From assembly GCA_017160915.1 (NCBI GenBank), contig JACAWG010000054.1, positions 20,147 through 84,146 of the forward strand: DNA of 64,000 nt, written 5' to 3'. Of this stretch, positions 8,112 through 18,916 are shown in pieces. Origin of the DNA: Aggregatibacter actinomycetemcomitans (GTDB lineage Bacteria; Pseudomonadota; Gammaproteobacteria; Enterobacterales; Pasteurellaceae). The position numbers and the translations under genes are program-made. The notes under the pieces are model-generated. The model saw nothing but the letters and a program-made list of their open reading frames with translations. It had not been told where the DNA came from and did not search any database. Each line of letters begins with the position of its first letter. Within the stretch, counting starts at the first letter, position 1.

Positions 8112-8176
8112 CAGCCATTTTATCCATATATATAGCGTTTTCCCCTCTAACACCTCTCCCTAACCCGGATTAATAT
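8112..8176 (+). promoter_or_regulatory. AraC I1-I2 sites and promoter of the araBA operon
   Basis: CAGCCATTTTATCCATA (8112-8128) matches E. coli araI1 at 14 of 17 positions. After 4 bp, 8133-8149 begins TAGCG like araI2. The 21-bp direct-repeat spacing is the same as in E. coli. TAATAT at 8171-8176 is a good -10. The -35 window 17 bp upstream (8148-8153) overlaps the end of I2, as expected for an AraC-dependent promoter with no good -35 of its own. E. coli sequences are quoted from memory. Confidence 0.8.
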
Positions 8177-8232
8177 TTCCTTGTTTTCACATCACCGGCA
8201 TAGTCCGCTCTCTTATCCACTAAGGAGGAAAT

Positions 8233-9831
8233 ATGCAGTCCAATAAAGATCTCATTCACAACGGAAATATCGCTATCGGCATTGAATTCGGCTCCACCCG
8301 GATAAAAGCGGTACTCATTGATCCACAGGGCAATATTTTGGCAACTGGCGGTTTTAACTGGGAAAATCAGTTAATTGACGGCATCTGGACTTATTCCCAA
8401 GAGGCTATTTGGCAAGGTCTGCAAAATGCCTATCAATCACTGGTACAAGCGGTAAAAGAGGAATACGGTTTACCGATTACTTCAGCACAAGCCATCGGTA
8501 TCAGCGGTATGATGCACGGCTATATTCCTTTCGATAATCAAAAAAAGCTGCTCGTACCATTTCGCACCTGGCGTAATAATTTCACGGCAGAATCATCGAA
8601 AAAACTGACCGCACTTTTTAACTACAATATTCCGCAACGTTGGAGTATTGCCCATCTTTATCACGCGATTCTTAATGATGAATCTCATGTTGCACAAATT
8701 GACTACTTCACCACCCTGAGCGGTTATGTACATTGGATGTTAAGCGGCGAAAAAGTGCTTGGTATCGGCGAAGCCTCCGGTATGTTCCCGATTGACCAAC
8801 AAACGCTGTCCTACGATCAATCCATGCTAGAGGCGTTCGACCAGCTCATTGCAGAAAAAAACTATCCTTGGAAAATCACTGAGATTCTGCCGAAAGTGTT
8901 ACCGGCAGGACAACTTGGCGGTTATTTAACGGAATCAGGCGCGCGTTTATTGGATCCGAGCGGAGAATTACAGGCGGGAATTCAAATGTGTCCGCCGGAA
9001 GGCGATGCCGGTACAGGCATGGTTGCCACCAACAGCATTAGGGAAACCACGGGTAATATTTCCGCCGGAACCTCCGCATTCGCCATGATCGTGTTGAAGA
9101 AAGCCCTTTCCAACGTTTATGAACAACTGGACATGGTAACAACACCGGCAGGCAAACCCGTCGCAATGGCACACGCCAATAACTGCACAACGGACATTAA
9201 TGCCTGGATGGGAATTTTTGCCGAATGCTTGACCTTATTCGGCATGGAACAACATGCCGATAACCTTTATGCAAAACTGCTCCGACACGCGCTTGACGGC
9301 GATGACAACTGCGGCGGTCTGCTATCCTACGGTTTCTACTCGGGTGAACATGGCGTCGGTTTGGCGGAAGGTTGTCCGTTATTTATTCACCCGACCGATA
9401 GCCGCTTTAATCTTGCCAACCTTATTCGGGTTCATCTGTACAGCGCATTTGGCGCTATGAAATTGGGCATGGATATTTTAATGAAACAGGAAAAAGTTGA
9501 AATTACACAAATCCTTGCTCACGGTGGCATTTTTAAGACGCCAAATGTAGCATCGAAAATCCTCGCCTCCGCACTTAACGTTCCCATTGCCGTCATGGAT
9601 ACGGCATCCGAGGGCGGCGCATGGGGTATCGCCCTACTGGCTAATTATCTTACTTATGCCCCGACGCAGTCACTGGAGCAATATCTGAACGAAACCATCT
9701 TTAAAAACACCGCACTTTCTATCAGCGAACCCGAAACGCTCATGGCTCAGGGGTATGAAAAATTCATACAACGCTATATGCAAGGCATACCGATTGCGAA
9801 AGTGGCGGCAAACTTCGGTTCAAGTAAGTAA
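8233..9831 (+). CDS. FGGY-family carbohydrate kinase in the araB position, probable L-ribulokinase (AraK-like)
   Basis: By position the kinase step of arabinose catabolism, L-ribulose to L-ribulose 5-phosphate. The 532-residue protein has the FGGY fold: EFGSTRIK (18-25), SGMMHGY (91-97), the GDAGTG segment with the likely catalytic Asp (257-262), and the nucleotide-binding ISAGTSAF (276-283). It lacks the E. coli AraB sequence (GLDFGSDSVRA, VDSTGSTP) and resembles a xylulokinase-like family common in Firmicutes. From memory, one member in Clostridium acetobutylicum (AraK) was reported to be a non-orthologous ribulokinase. AAGGAGG lies before the ATG and two USS copies lie inside, so it is settled in this lineage. 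Ribulokinase activity is inferred from the neighbours. Confidence 0.8.
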   Translation: MQSNKDLIHNGNIAIGIEFGSTRIKAVLIDPQGNILATGGFNWENQLIDGIWTYSQEAIWQGLQNAYQSLVQAVKEEYGLPITSAQAIGISGMMHGYIPFDNQKKLLVPFRTWRNNFTAESSKKLTALFNYNIPQRWSIAHLYHAILNDESHVAQIDYFTTLSGYVHWMLSGEKVLGIGEASGMFPIDQQTLSYDQSMLEAFDQLIAEKNYPWKITEILPKVLPAGQLGGYLTESGARLLDPSGELQAGIQMCPPEGDAGTGMVATNSIRETTGNISAGTSAFAMIVLKKALSNVYEQLDMVTTPAGKPVAMAHANNCTTDINAWMGIFAECLTLFGMEQHADNLYAKLLRHALDGDDNCGGLLSYGFYSGEHGVGLAEGCPLFIHPTDSRFNLANLIRVHLYSAFGAMKLGMDILMKQEKVEITQILAHGGIFKTPNVASKILASALNVPIAVMDTASEGGAWGIALLANYLTYAPTQSLEQYLNETIFKNTALSISEPETLMAQGYEKFIQRYMQGIPIAKVAANFGSSK

Positions 9832-9870
9832 TCACACCATTTAATCAATATTCAATTAAGGAGTAACACA

Positions 9871-11358
9871 ATGGAATTTATCAAAAAACTTGAAGTTTGG
9901 TTTGTTGTCGGCAGCCAACATCTGTATGGACCTGAAGCGTTGCAACAAGTGAAAAAAAATGCCGAGCAGGTTACCTCTTACCTCAACGAACAAAACCCGT
10001 TTATCCGAATTAAACTAAAAGCACTGGCAACGACACCGGATGAAATCCTCGCCGTCTGTCAGGAAGCCAACAATACGGAACAATGTGCCGGGCTGATTGC
10101 CTGGATGCACACGTTCTCGCCGTCTAAGATGTGGATCGCAGGCTTATCTCAACTCACCAAACCGTTAGTACAATTTCATACGCAATTCAATCAGCATATT
10201 CCTTGGAATGACATTGATATGGATTACATGAACCTGCACCAAACCGCTCATGGCGACCGTGAATTCGGTTTTATGGCGGCACGCTTACGCAAACCGAGAA
10301 CGATCATTGTCGGTCATTGGCAAAGTACCGAAGTAAAACAAAAATTAGATCGCTGGATGCGCGTGATTGCCGCAATTTATGATCAAAAACACTTAAAAGT
10401 AGCCCGATTCGGCGACAATATGCGAGAGGTCGCCGTAACGGAAGGCGATAAAGTGGAAGCGCAAATCAAATTCGGTTATAGCGTTAACGGTTATGGTGTC
10501 TATCAATTAGTCAATGCCATTGAACAAGTCAAAGAAGAAGATGTTGCCGCTTTAGTTAAAGAATATGAAACAAGCTATCAACTGGTTGATAGCTTGCAAA
10601 AAACAGGTGCGAAACGTACCGCACTTTTGGACAGCGCGCGCATTGAGTTAGGTCTAAAAGCCTTCTTAGAGCAAGGTGGTTTTAAAGCCTTTACCGACAC
10701 CTTTGAAAATCTAAACGGTTTAAAACAATTGCCCGGACTGGCGGTTCAACGTTTAATGCAACAAGGCTACGGATTCGGAGCGGAAGGCGACTGGAAAACC
10801 GCCGCATTGGTACGTGCAGTAAAAGTCATGAGTTACGGTTTACCGAAAGGTTCCTCCTTTATGGAAGACTATACTTATAATTTAGATGAAAACAACGAAG
10901 TGGTTTTAGGTGCGCATATGCTTGAAGTTTGCCCGTCCATCGCACAGAATAAACCGGTATTGGACATCAAACCTCTAGGTATCGGCGGAAAAGAAGATCC
11001 GACCCGTTTAATTTTTACGTCCAAAGCGGGCGATGCCGTCAATGCAACGATTGTGGATATGGGTAACCGTTTCCGCATGATCGTTGCCGATATTGACGCT
11101 ATCGAAAAACCACAGGCGATGCCGAATTTACCGGTAGGTCACGCATTCTGGAAATTACAACCGAATTTTGATGTCGGCACGCAAGCCTGGATCCTTGCCG
11201 GCGGTGCACATCACAGCGCCTTCAGTTTGGATGTCGATGCGGAAATGTTACGTACGTTTGCTGAGTTCTTTGGCATTGAGTTCATTCACATCAACCGCAA
11301 TACCGAACTCGCCGCATTAAAAAATGAGTTGCGTTGGAACGAGGTGGCGTATAAATAA
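9871..11358 (+). CDS. araA: L-arabinose isomerase
   Basis: Converts L-arabinose to L-ribulose in the cytoplasm, the first catabolic step. It has 495 residues against 500 in E. coli. The four metal/catalytic residues are visible in GFGAEGDW (E305), SFMEDYTY (E332), GAHMLEV (H349) and AGGAHHSAF near residue 448. AAGGAG precedes the ATG and the gene is 39 bp behind the kinase. No araD (ribulose-5-P epimerase) follows, so that step must be encoded elsewhere. A USS lies at about 10619. Confidence 0.97.
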   Translation: MEFIKKLEVWFVVGSQHLYGPEALQQVKKNAEQVTSYLNEQNPFIRIKLKALATTPDEILAVCQEANNTEQCAGLIAWMHTFSPSKMWIAGLSQLTKPLVQFHTQFNQHIPWNDIDMDYMNLHQTAHGDREFGFMAARLRKPRTIIVGHWQSTEVKQKLDRWMRVIAAIYDQKHLKVARFGDNMREVAVTEGDKVEAQIKFGYSVNGYGVYQLVNAIEQVKEEDVAALVKEYETSYQLVDSLQKTGAKRTALLDSARIELGLKAFLEQGGFKAFTDTFENLNGLKQLPGLAVQRLMQQGYGFGAEGDWKTAALVRAVKVMSYGLPKGSSFMEDYTYNLDENNEVVLGAHMLEVCPSIAQNKPVLDIKPLGIGGKEDPTRLIFTSKAGDAVNATIVDMGNRFRMIVADIDAIEKPQAMPNLPVGHAFWKLQPNFDVGTQAWILAGGAHHSAFSLDVDAEMLRTFAEFFGIEFIHINRNTELAALKNELRWNEVAYK

Positions 11359-11381
11359 ACGTATCCATTTTTATGGATAAA

Positions 11382-11423
11382 AAAAGTGCGGTTAAAAATT
11401 CAAACGTTTTTCACCGCACTTTT
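11382..11423. terminator. Inverted-USS terminator between araA and galM
   Basis: AAAAGTGCGGT (11382-11392) and ACCGCACTTTT (11413-11423) form an 11-bp perfect stem, extended inward by AAAAA/TTTTT. The arms are two USS copies in opposite orientation. The structure lies between convergent genes and has A/T runs for both directions. Confidence 0.85.
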
Positions 11424-11429
11424 ATCTTA

Positions 11430-12461
11430 TTAATTTTCCTTAAACCGATATTCCGTCCATTGATAATATTCTTCGCCCGCTTTCACGATGCCGCCGTAAT
11501 TTTGCCACTCGGGGTGGTTTGGGGTGTCGGGGAGGCATTGGGTTTCCAAGGCGATGCCGCTGTAATCGGCGTATTCTCCATTCTCGCGGGTTGGGGTGCC
11601 GGCGAGGAAGTTGCCGGTGTAAACCTGTAAGGCGGCTTGTGAAGTCAGTACTTCCAGGCTTAAATCGCCGTTTGGAGAGGTGAGCAGGACACAAGGTTTT
11701 TGCCAGGCTTTATTCACAATAAAGGAATGATCATAGCCTTTGGTGGCAATCTGTTCGCCCTGCAAGAAATCCTGTTTAATCGGCTTCGCAATGCGGAAAT
11801 CAAAGCCGGTGCCGACAACGTGTTTGAGCGGCGAGTTCGGGATGCCTTCGCTATCCACCGGTAAATAAAAATCGGCGTTGAGACGCAAGCTGTGGTTGCG
11901 AACATCTGCGCCCTGCGTCGCATTTTCCAAATTGAAATAGGCGTGATTGGTTAAATTCAGCGCGGTATCCTGATCGCTTTGGGCGGCATATTCGATTTTC
12001 ACCGAATTCTCCTCGGTCAGGGTGTAAGTCACGGTGGCTTTCACATTGCCGGGAAAACCCTGATCGCCATCGGCGGAATACAGTGAAAAACACACAAAAT
12101 TTTCACCGCACTTTTCCAACGCCCAACGGCGTTTATCGAAGCCGTTTCCGCCGTGCAGCTGGTGTTTGCCTTGGTTGGCGGTTAAGCTCACAATCTTACC
12201 ATTCAACGGAAATTGCGCGTTAGCGATGCGATTGGCGTAACGCCCTACACTGACCCCGAGATACGCTTGCTGAATGGGATAATCTTCCAATTTGCAACCC
12301 AACAACACGTCACGCAATTCGCCGTTCACCGGCACGCAGCAAGAAGTCCAGGTCGCGCCCCAGTCAGTAAATTGCACGCGCATACCTTGCGCATTTTCTA
12401 AGGTAAACAAGTTAAACGGCAAGCCGTCCGGTGCAATGCTTTGTGTACATTGTTCTAGCAT
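11430..12461 (-). CDS. galM: Aldose 1-epimerase (galactose mutarotase)
   Basis: Interconverts alpha- and beta-galactose so that galactokinase can use sugar arriving as the beta anomer. The 343-residue protein contains [33 protein letters not shown] (catalytic His region) and [17 protein letters not shown] (catalytic Glu). The start at 12461 is chosen because AAGGAG lies 7 nt upstream; a longer reading frame upstream is unsupported. It overlaps the end of galK by 7 bp and is the last gene of galTKM. Confidence 0.93.
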   Translation of the reverse strand: MLEQCTQSIAPDGLPFNLFTLENAQGMRVQFTDWGATWTSCCVPVNGELRDVLLGCKLEDYPIQQAYLGVSVGRYANRIANAQFPLNGKIVSLTANQGKHQLHGGNGFDKRRWALEKCGENFVCFSLYSADGDQGFPGNVKATVTYTLTEENSVKIEYAAQSDQDTALNLTNHAYFNLENATQGADVRNHSLRLNADFYLPVDSEGIPNSPLKHVVGTGFDFRIAKPIKQDFLQGEQIATKGYDHSFIVNKAWQKPCVLLTSPNGDLSLEVLTSQAALQVYTGNFLAGTPTRENGEYADYSGIALETQCLPDTPNHPEWQNYGGIVKAGEEYYQWTEYRFKEN

Positions 12462-13609
12462 ACGCGTACTCCTTGCGAAGCGGTGCAAACATAGAAATCT
12501 TCTTTCAAGCCCGTTTGTTTTTCGTAATTTTCCGCAATAATGTGGCGTACGGCATCCACTTTGTCATGAGGCGCAAGGGCGACGATACAACCGCCGAAAC
12601 CGCCGCCGGTCATGCGAGCGCCGCCATTTTTACCGATAACCAATTGCGCCAGCTCCACCAGATAATCAATTTGCGGCACGGTGATTTCAAAATCATCGCG
12701 CATGGAATCATGCGATTGCCCCATTAATTCGCCGAGGCGGGTTAAATCGTTTTGTTTTAAGGCTTCCACTGCATCCAACACCCGTTGATTTTCCGTCACC
12801 ACATGACGTGCACGTTTGGCGACTAAAGGATCAAGTGCGGTCAGTTCTGCTTCTTTTTCGTTAAATTGCGCCACAGAGACATCACGCAAGGCTTTCACGC
12901 CGAAAAATGCCGCCGCGCGTTCACATTGCTGACGACGGGTATTGTATTCGCCCGTCACCAAATCGTGCGGCACATTGGAATTCACGATAATCACCGCCAC
13001 ATCGTGCGGCACGGGCGTCGGCAGGGTTTCAAGGCTGCGGCAGTCGATCATCAGCAAATGATCCTGTTGCCCGAGGGCGGAAATCAGCTGATCCATATTG
13101 CCGCAGTTGGCGCCCACGAATTTGTTTTCCGCTTTCTGCCCGATGAGCGCAAGCTCCGTATGGCTCAAAGGCAAATCGCCCAATTGTTGACAGAATTTAC
13201 CGGTCGCCACTTCCAGCGCCGCCGATGAACTCAAGCCTGAAGAATGTGGCACATTGCCGGAAATCACCAAATCCGCGCCCTGTTTGAAATTCGGGCAACG
13301 CTCCTGAATAAATTTCACCACGCCACGCACATAGTTCGCCCATTTTTGTTCACTTTGAGGAATCTCGCCGTCAAGGGAAAATTCATCGGATAAATCCAAA
13401 TCGGCGGCATAGACGTTCCAAATATGATCATGGCGCTTCGCCCCAACAATCGCCGTGCCGTAGTTAATGGCGCAAGGCATCACGAAACCGTCGTTGTAGT
13501 CGGTGTGTTCACCGATGATATTGACGCGACCGGGCGCGTAAACGGTGAGTTCAGGCTGTTTATGGTGTTTTTGGGTGAAAATGTGTTGGGATTTTTCAAT
13601 TGGGGTCAT
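12455..13609 (-). CDS. galK: Galactokinase
   Basis: Phosphorylates alpha-D-galactose with ATP to galactose 1-phosphate (Leloir pathway, cytoplasm). The 384-residue GHMP kinase shows the signature [15 protein letters not shown] (motif 1), [15 protein letters not shown] (motif 2, ATP loop) and MTGGGFGGC (motif 3). The start at 13609 has AAAGGA upstream and gives the usual length (E. coli 382). The open frame extends 25 codons further upstream into the 13648-13756 repeat, which encodes a spurious [10 protein letters not shown] stretch. It lies 158 bp downstream of galT, with that repeat in between. Confidence 0.96.
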   Translation of the reverse strand: MTPIEKSQHIFTQKHHKQPELTVYAPGRVNIIGEHTDYNDGFVMPCAINYGTAIVGAKRHDHIWNVYAADLDLSDEFSLDGEIPQSEQKWANYVRGVVKFIQERCPNFKQGADLVISGNVPHSSGLSSSAALEVATGKFCQQLGDLPLSHTELALIGQKAENKFVGANCGNMDQLISALGQQDHLLMIDCRSLETLPTPVPHDVAVIIVNSNVPHDLVTGEYNTRRQQCERAAAFFGVKALRDVSVAQFNEKEAELTALDPLVAKRARHVVTENQRVLDAVEALKQNDLTRLGELMGQSHDSMRDDFEITVPQIDYLVELAQLVIGKNGGARMTGGGFGGCIVALAPHDKVDAVRHIIAENYEKQTGLKEDFYVCTASQGVRVC

Positions 13610-13647
13610 GTTTGTGTCCTTTATCTTCAAGTATCGCTCAATCAACT

Positions 13648-13756
13648 CCCCTCTTTTGTAAAGAGGGGTGGGGGGAGATTTCAAAGTATAACTTTACGCA
13701 TGAGGTTGAATTTTATTCTGCCAAATCTCCCCTATCCCCTCTTTGCTAAAGAGGGG
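13648..13756. repeat. MITE-like inverted repeat between galT and galK
   Basis: Two 34-nt arms (13648-13681 and 13723-13756) are inverted copies matching at 29 of 34 positions, around a 41-nt centre. Each arm is also a hairpin of its own, CCCCTCTTT-N3-AAAGAGGGG, next to a GGGGAGATTT / AAATCTCCCC tail. In the galTKM message the whole element can fold into one long stem or two short ones. Translated, it gives the [10 protein letters not shown]-type peptide often seen as a spurious ORF end in bacterial genomes, so it is probably a dispersed repeat. No transposase is present. Confidence 0.8.
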
Positions 13757-13767
13757 AATTTGGCACA

Positions 13768-14865
<1,098 letters not shown>

Positions 14866-14895
14866 TCATACCATACCATATTTAACGAAATAAAC

Positions 14896-14911
14896 TGTTA
14901 ACGGGATCACA
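14896..14911. promoter_or_regulatory. Candidate CRP site in the galT-galS intergenic region
   Basis: TGTTA-ACGGGA-TCACA matches 9 of 10 consensus positions. On the minus strand its centre is about 41 bp before a start expected near 14862, with TATGGTAT-like -10 sequence at 14868-14875. It probably activates galTKM. Confidence 0.55.
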
Positions 14912-14990
14912 AAAATACATTTCACCCATGCTTTATCAGTAAAAACACGTCAGAAAACGGAAAATTTTGTGACGAACCCGGCAATTTTTA

Positions 14991-15029
14991 AAGTAAGCGT
15001 TTTCAAAAAGAAAAATTTAGGATTATGAT
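14991..15029 (+). promoter_or_regulatory. galS promoter with overlapping GalR/GalS operator
   Basis: AAGTAAGCGTTTTCAA (14991-15006) is a good GalR/GalS operator. Its end doubles as the -35 TTTCAA (15001-15006), followed after 17 bp by the -10 TATGAT (15024-15029). This arrangement points to autorepression of galS. Confidence 0.7.
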
Positions 15030-15064
15030 TTGCCTAATTTTAACGGCTCGATAAAAGGTATTCT

Positions 15065-16078
15065 ATGGTCACGATTCGAGATGTCGCCAACCAAGCCGGC
15101 GTATCTGTCGCAACGGTCTCCAGAGTATTAAACAATCACCCTTCAACAAAAGAAAAGACCCGCCATTTGGTGCTCAACGCCATTGAGCGGTTGGGTTATC
15201 GTCCCAATGCCAATGCGCAGGCACTGGCTTCGCAAAGTTCCGATACCCTAGGCGTGGTGGTGACCGATGTCACGGATTCGTTTTTCGCCATTTTGGTCAA
15301 AGCGGTGGATCATGTGGCGATGGAGCACGGTAAAAATATTTTGATCGGCATGGGATACCATCAGGCGGAAAAAGAACGCGATGCCATTGATACCCTGCTA
15401 CGTAAACGTTGCAATTGTTTGGTGGTGCATTCTAAAGCCTTGGATGATCAAACCCTGGCGGAATATTTGGATTCGGTTCCCGGCATGGTGATTATCAATC
15501 GTTGCATTCAAGGTTATGAATCGCGCTGCGTCAGTCTGGACAACCGAAAAGGCACGTTTATCGCCACCAACACTTTGATTCAAGCCGGTCATCAACATAT
15601 CGGCTACATCGGTTCCAATCATAAAATCAACGATGAAACGGAACGCAAACAGGGCTATTTGAACGCCCTGACCGAACACGGTATTCCCATCGTGGAAAAC
15701 GCCATTGTGCATAATTCACCGGATTTTGAAGGCGGGGAAGAAGCCATGATTAACCTCTTGAGTTATAACGATAATCTTACGGCAGTGGTGGCGTATAACG
15801 ATTCCATGGCGGCAGGCGCATTATCCGTCTTAAATGAAAACAATATCAAAGTGCCGAAGCAATTTTCCATTATCGGCTTTGACGATATGCCTATCGCCCG
15901 CTATTTGGTGCCGAAATTAACTACCATTCGTTATCCCATTGATCTCATGGCGAATTATGCGGCAAAACTGGCGTTAAGTCTGGTGGATACGGACATTAGT
16001 CTGCCTATTAACCCCCAATTCAATCCGACCTTGGTTCGGCGCTTTTCCGTCGAAAATGCACATCACCCGGGAGAATAA
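15065..16078 (+). CDS. galS: LacI-family galactose regulator GalS/GalR
   Basis: A 337-residue repressor. The N-terminal LacI helix-turn-helix reads [20 protein letters not shown] (residues 3-22), followed by the hinge region and a periplasmic-binding-protein-like sugar domain. It lies between galTKM and mglBAC, and matching operators are found before all three units (14842, 14991, 16111). GalS is preferred over GalR because of the mgl linkage and the same gene order in H. influenzae (from memory). The ligand is most likely galactose or fucose. Confidence 0.92.
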   Translation: MVTIRDVANQAGVSVATVSRVLNNHPSTKEKTRHLVLNAIERLGYRPNANAQALASQSSDTLGVVVTDVTDSFFAILVKAVDHVAMEHGKNILIGMGYHQAEKERDAIDTLLRKRCNCLVVHSKALDDQTLAEYLDSVPGMVIINRCIQGYESRCVSLDNRKGTFIATNTLIQAGHQHIGYIGSNHKINDETERKQGYLNALTEHGIPIVENAIVHNSPDFEGGEEAMINLLSYNDNLTAVVAYNDSMAAGALSVLNENNIKVPKQFSIIGFDDMPIARYLVPKLTTIRYPIDLMANYAAKLALSLVDTDISLPINPQFNPTLVRRFSVENAHHPGE

Positions 16079-16110
16079 CGCTCAATTTTCAATATTTTTT
16101 TACATTAAAG

Positions 16111-16126
16111 ATGTAATCGTTTTCAT
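16111..16126 (+). promoter_or_regulatory. GalS operator upstream of mglB
   Basis: ATGTAATCGTTTTCAT is centred on CG and fits the GalR/GalS consensus. It lies immediately upstream of the mgl CRP site, so bound repressor could contact CRP. Confidence 0.75.
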
Positions 16127-16129
16127 AAA

Positions 16130-16172
16130 TGTGAATATGATCACAGTCTTGAAACATAAAAACCTGTATTCT
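16130..16172 (+). promoter_or_regulatory. CRP-dependent mglBAC promoter
   Basis: TGTGA-ATATGA-TCACA (16130-16145) is a perfect CRP site. TGTATTCT at 16165-16172 looks like an extended -10 (hexamer TATTCT, 16167-16172). A start near 16179 puts the CRP centre at about -41.5, the class II position. Confidence 0.8.
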
Positions 16173-16293
16173 ACGCCCAATTACCTGAGTAGCGATTGCA
16201 GTGTAAAAAGGTAAGAATTGATAATAATTCCTTAAAAATTATCATCTTAAATACCTCTTCCAATTTTAAAACAGTCAATGGAGAACATCTAGT

Positions 16294-17286
16294 ATGAAAA
16301 AAACAGTATTAAGTGCGGTTGCTTTAGCAGTAGCTTTCGGTGCCGGTATCAGCGCGGCACAAGCGGAAACCCGTATCGGTGTAACCATTTACAAATATGA
16401 TGACAACTTCATGTCTTTAATGCGTAAAGAAATTCAAAAAGATGCAGAACAATTACAAGATGTGAAACTGCTGATGAATGACTCTCAAAACGCACAATCC
16501 ATCCAAAACGACCAAGTGGACGTGTTACTTTCCAAAGGCGTGAAAGCGCTTGCCATCAACTTGGTTGACCCTTCCGCCGCACCAACCATTATCGGCAAAG
16601 CCAAACCGGATAATATCCCGGTGGTGTTCTTCAACAAAGATCCGGGCGCCAAAGCCATTGGCAGCTATGAAAACGCTTATTATGTGGGTACGGATCCGAA
16701 AGAATCCGGTTTAATCCAAGGGGATTTAATCGCCAAACAATGGAAAGCCATGCCGGCATTAGACTTAAATAAAGACGGCAAAATCCAATATGTGTTATTA
16801 AAAGGCGAACCGGGTCACCCTGACGCGGAAGCGCGTACCAAATATGTAATTGAGCAATTAAACGCGCAAGGCATTCCAACGGAACAACTCTTTATCGACA
16901 CCGGTATGTGGGATGCGGCAATGGCGAAAGACAAGGTGGATGCGTGGTTATCCAGCTCTAAAGCCAATGACATTGAAGTCATTATTTCCAACAACGACGG
17001 TATGGCGATGGGTGCATTGGAAGCAACCAAAGCACACGGTAAAAAATTACCGATTTTCGGGGTGGATGCGTTGCCTGAAGTATTACAACTCATCAAGAAA
17101 GGAGACATTGCAGGTACCGTATTGAATGACGGCGCGGGTCAAGGTAAAGCGGTTGTAGATTTATCCAACAACCTGGCAAACGGCAAACCGGCGACCGAAG
17201 GCACCAAATGGGAACTTAAAGATCGCGTTGTGCGCATTCCTTACGTTGGTGTAGATAAAGACAACTTGTCTCAATTCTTAAAATAA
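16294..17286 (+). CDS. mglB: D-galactose/D-glucose-binding periplasmic protein
   Basis: A 330-residue high-affinity binding protein for galactose and glucose. It begins with a clear signal peptide, cut after AQA at about residue 24. The calcium-binding EF-hand-like loop DLNKDGKIQ is present, as are the family motifs [11 protein letters not shown] and [19 protein letters not shown] precedes the ATG. It is the first gene of mglBAC; a hairpin after it probably lowers expression of the downstream genes. Confidence 0.96.
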   Translation: MKKTVLSAVALAVAFGAGISAAQAETRIGVTIYKYDDNFMSLMRKEIQKDAEQLQDVKLLMNDSQNAQSIQNDQVDVLLSKGVKALAINLVDPSAAPTIIGKAKPDNIPVVFFNKDPGAKAIGSYENAYYVGTDPKESGLIQGDLIAKQWKAMPALDLNKDGKIQYVLLKGEPGHPDAEARTKYVIEQLNAQGIPTEQLFIDTGMWDAAMAKDKVDAWLSSSKANDIEVIISNNDGMAMGALEATKAHGKKLPIFGVDALPEVLQLIKKGDIAGTVLNDGAGQGKAVVDLSNNLANGKPATEGTKWELKDRVVRIPYVGVDKDNLSQFLK

Positions 17287-17304
17287 ATCGTTTGTTTTAA
17301 ATTC

Positions 17305-17347
17305 AAGGGGAAGGCATAGACACCGATAAAGTCTCTTCCCCTTTTTT
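17305..17347 (+). terminator. Attenuator-like terminator between mglB and mglA
   Basis: AAGGGGAAG (17305-17313) pairs with CTTCCCCTT (17335-17343), and AGAC/GTCT can pair inside. The stem runs into a T stretch. It lies 13 bp before mglA within the operon, so partial termination would keep mglB message in excess. Confidence 0.75.
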
Positions 17348-17359
17348 GTGAGGTTGGAT

Positions 17360-18898
17360 ATGACAGAACAAAATCAAAGTCCAAGCGGAAACCAAAGTCA
17401 AAGCGGTGAAGTGCTGCTTACGATGACGGATGTCAGCAAATCGTTTCCGGGCGTAAAAGCCTTAGATCACGCGAACCTGACCGTCCGTTCACATTCTGTA
17501 CACGCATTGATGGGGGAAAACGGTGCGGGTAAATCCACACTGCTGAAATGTTTATTTGGTATTTATGCTAAAGATGAAGGCGATATTTTATTTTTAGGCA
17601 AGCCCGTTAACTTTAAAACCTCAAAAGAAGCCCTGGAAAACGGCATTTCCATGGTGCACCAGGAATTGAATCTGGTGCGTCAAACCAGCGTAATGGATAA
17701 CCTGTGGCTCGGACGTTATCCGCTGAAAGGTCCGTTTGTGGATCACGCCAAAATGTATCGTGATACCAAAGCCATTTTTGACGAATTGGATATTGATATT
17801 GATCCGAAAGAAAAAGTGGCGAAACTTTCCGTTTCTCAAATGCAGATGATCGAAATTGCGAAAGCGTTTTCTTATAACGCCAAAATCGTAATTATGGATG
17901 AGCCTACTTCCTCCCTTTCCGAAAAAGAAGTGGAGCATCTGTTTAAAATCATTCAAAAACTCAAAGATCGCGGTTGCGGCATTATTTATATTTCGCACAA
18001 AATGGATGAAATCTTCAAAATTTGTGACGAAATCACCATTTTACGCGACGGCAAATGGATTAACACCGTGCCGGTGAAAGGCTCCACCATGGAACAAATC
18101 GTTTCCATGATGGTAGGTCGTGAGCTGACCCAACGCTTCCCGGAAAAAACCAATACGCCGAAAGAAGTGATTTTAACGGTAAAAAATCTGACCGCACTTA
18201 ATCAACCGTCCATTCAGGATGTGTCATTCGATTTGCGCAAAGGCGAAATTTTAGGCATTGCCGGCTTAGTGGGGGCAAAACGCACGGACGTGGTGGAAGC
18301 CATTTTCGGCGTGCGTGAACTGAAAAGCGGCACTATCACGTTGCACGGAAAAACAGTGAAAAATCACACCGCACTTGAAGCCATCAATAACGGCTTTGCG
18401 CTGGTGACCGAAGAACGCCGCTCCACCGGGATTTATTCCAATTTAAGTATTGAATTCAATTCCTTGATTTCCAACATGAAATCTTATCTCACCCCCTGGA
18501 AATTACTGAGCAACAAAAAAATGCGCAGCGACACTCAATGGGTGATTGATTCCATGAACGTGAAAACGCCGTCCCACAAAACCACTATCGGCTCCCTTTC
18601 CGGCGGTAACCAACAAAAAGTGATTATCGGACGTTGGTTATTAACCCAACCGGAAATTCTCATGCTGGACGAACCGACCCGTGGTATCGACATCGGCGCA
18701 AAATTTGAAATTTACCAACTCATTCAGGAACTCGCCAAAAAAGACAAAGGCATCATCATGATTTCTTCCGAAATGCCTGAATTGCTTGGGGTCACCGACC
18801 GAATTCTGGTGATGAGTAACGGTAAAGTCGCCGGTATTGTGGAAACCGCGAAAACTTCACAAGAAGAAATTTTGCAACTTGCGGCAAAATATTTATAA
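17360..18898 (+). CDS. mglA: Galactose/methyl-galactoside ABC transporter ATP-binding protein
   Basis: The energy subunit of the galactose importer, 512 residues with two ABC domains. Visible motifs: GENGAGKST and DEPTSSLS in the first half, GLVGAKRTD (degenerate Walker A), [10 protein letters not shown] and [12 protein letters not shown] in the second. The ATG at 17360 has GAGG seven bases upstream; an in-frame GTG at 17348 lies inside the terminator T run and is unlikely. The N-terminus carries a Gln/Ser-rich tail ([13 protein letters not shown]) before the conserved part. It has USS copies inside. Confidence 0.95.
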   Translation: MTEQNQSPSGNQSQSGEVLLTMTDVSKSFPGVKALDHANLTVRSHSVHALMGENGAGKSTLLKCLFGIYAKDEGDILFLGKPVNFKTSKEALENGISMVHQELNLVRQTSVMDNLWLGRYPLKGPFVDHAKMYRDTKAIFDELDIDIDPKEKVAKLSVSQMQMIEIAKAFSYNAKIVIMDEPTSSLSEKEVEHLFKIIQKLKDRGCGIIYISHKMDEIFKICDEITILRDGKWINTVPVKGSTMEQIVSMMVGRELTQRFPEKTNTPKEVILTVKNLTALNQPSIQDVSFDLRKGEILGIAGLVGAKRTDVVEAIFGVRELKSGTITLHGKTVKNHTALEAINNGFALVTEERRSTGIYSNLSIEFNSLISNMKSYLTPWKLLSNKKMRSDTQWVIDSMNVKTPSHKTTIGSLSGGNQQKVIIGRWLLTQPEILMLDEPTRGIDIGAKFEIYQLIQELAKKDKGIIMISSEMPELLGVTDRILVMSNGKVAGIVETAKTSQEEILQLAAKYL

Positions 18899-18916
18899 AT
18901 AAGAAAGGAATACATT

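Noticed and set aside
13610-13684. Extra 25 residues at the GalK N-terminus
   Set aside because: They come from the inverted repeat, and the conserved start MTPIEKSQ at 13609 has its own ribosome-binding site.
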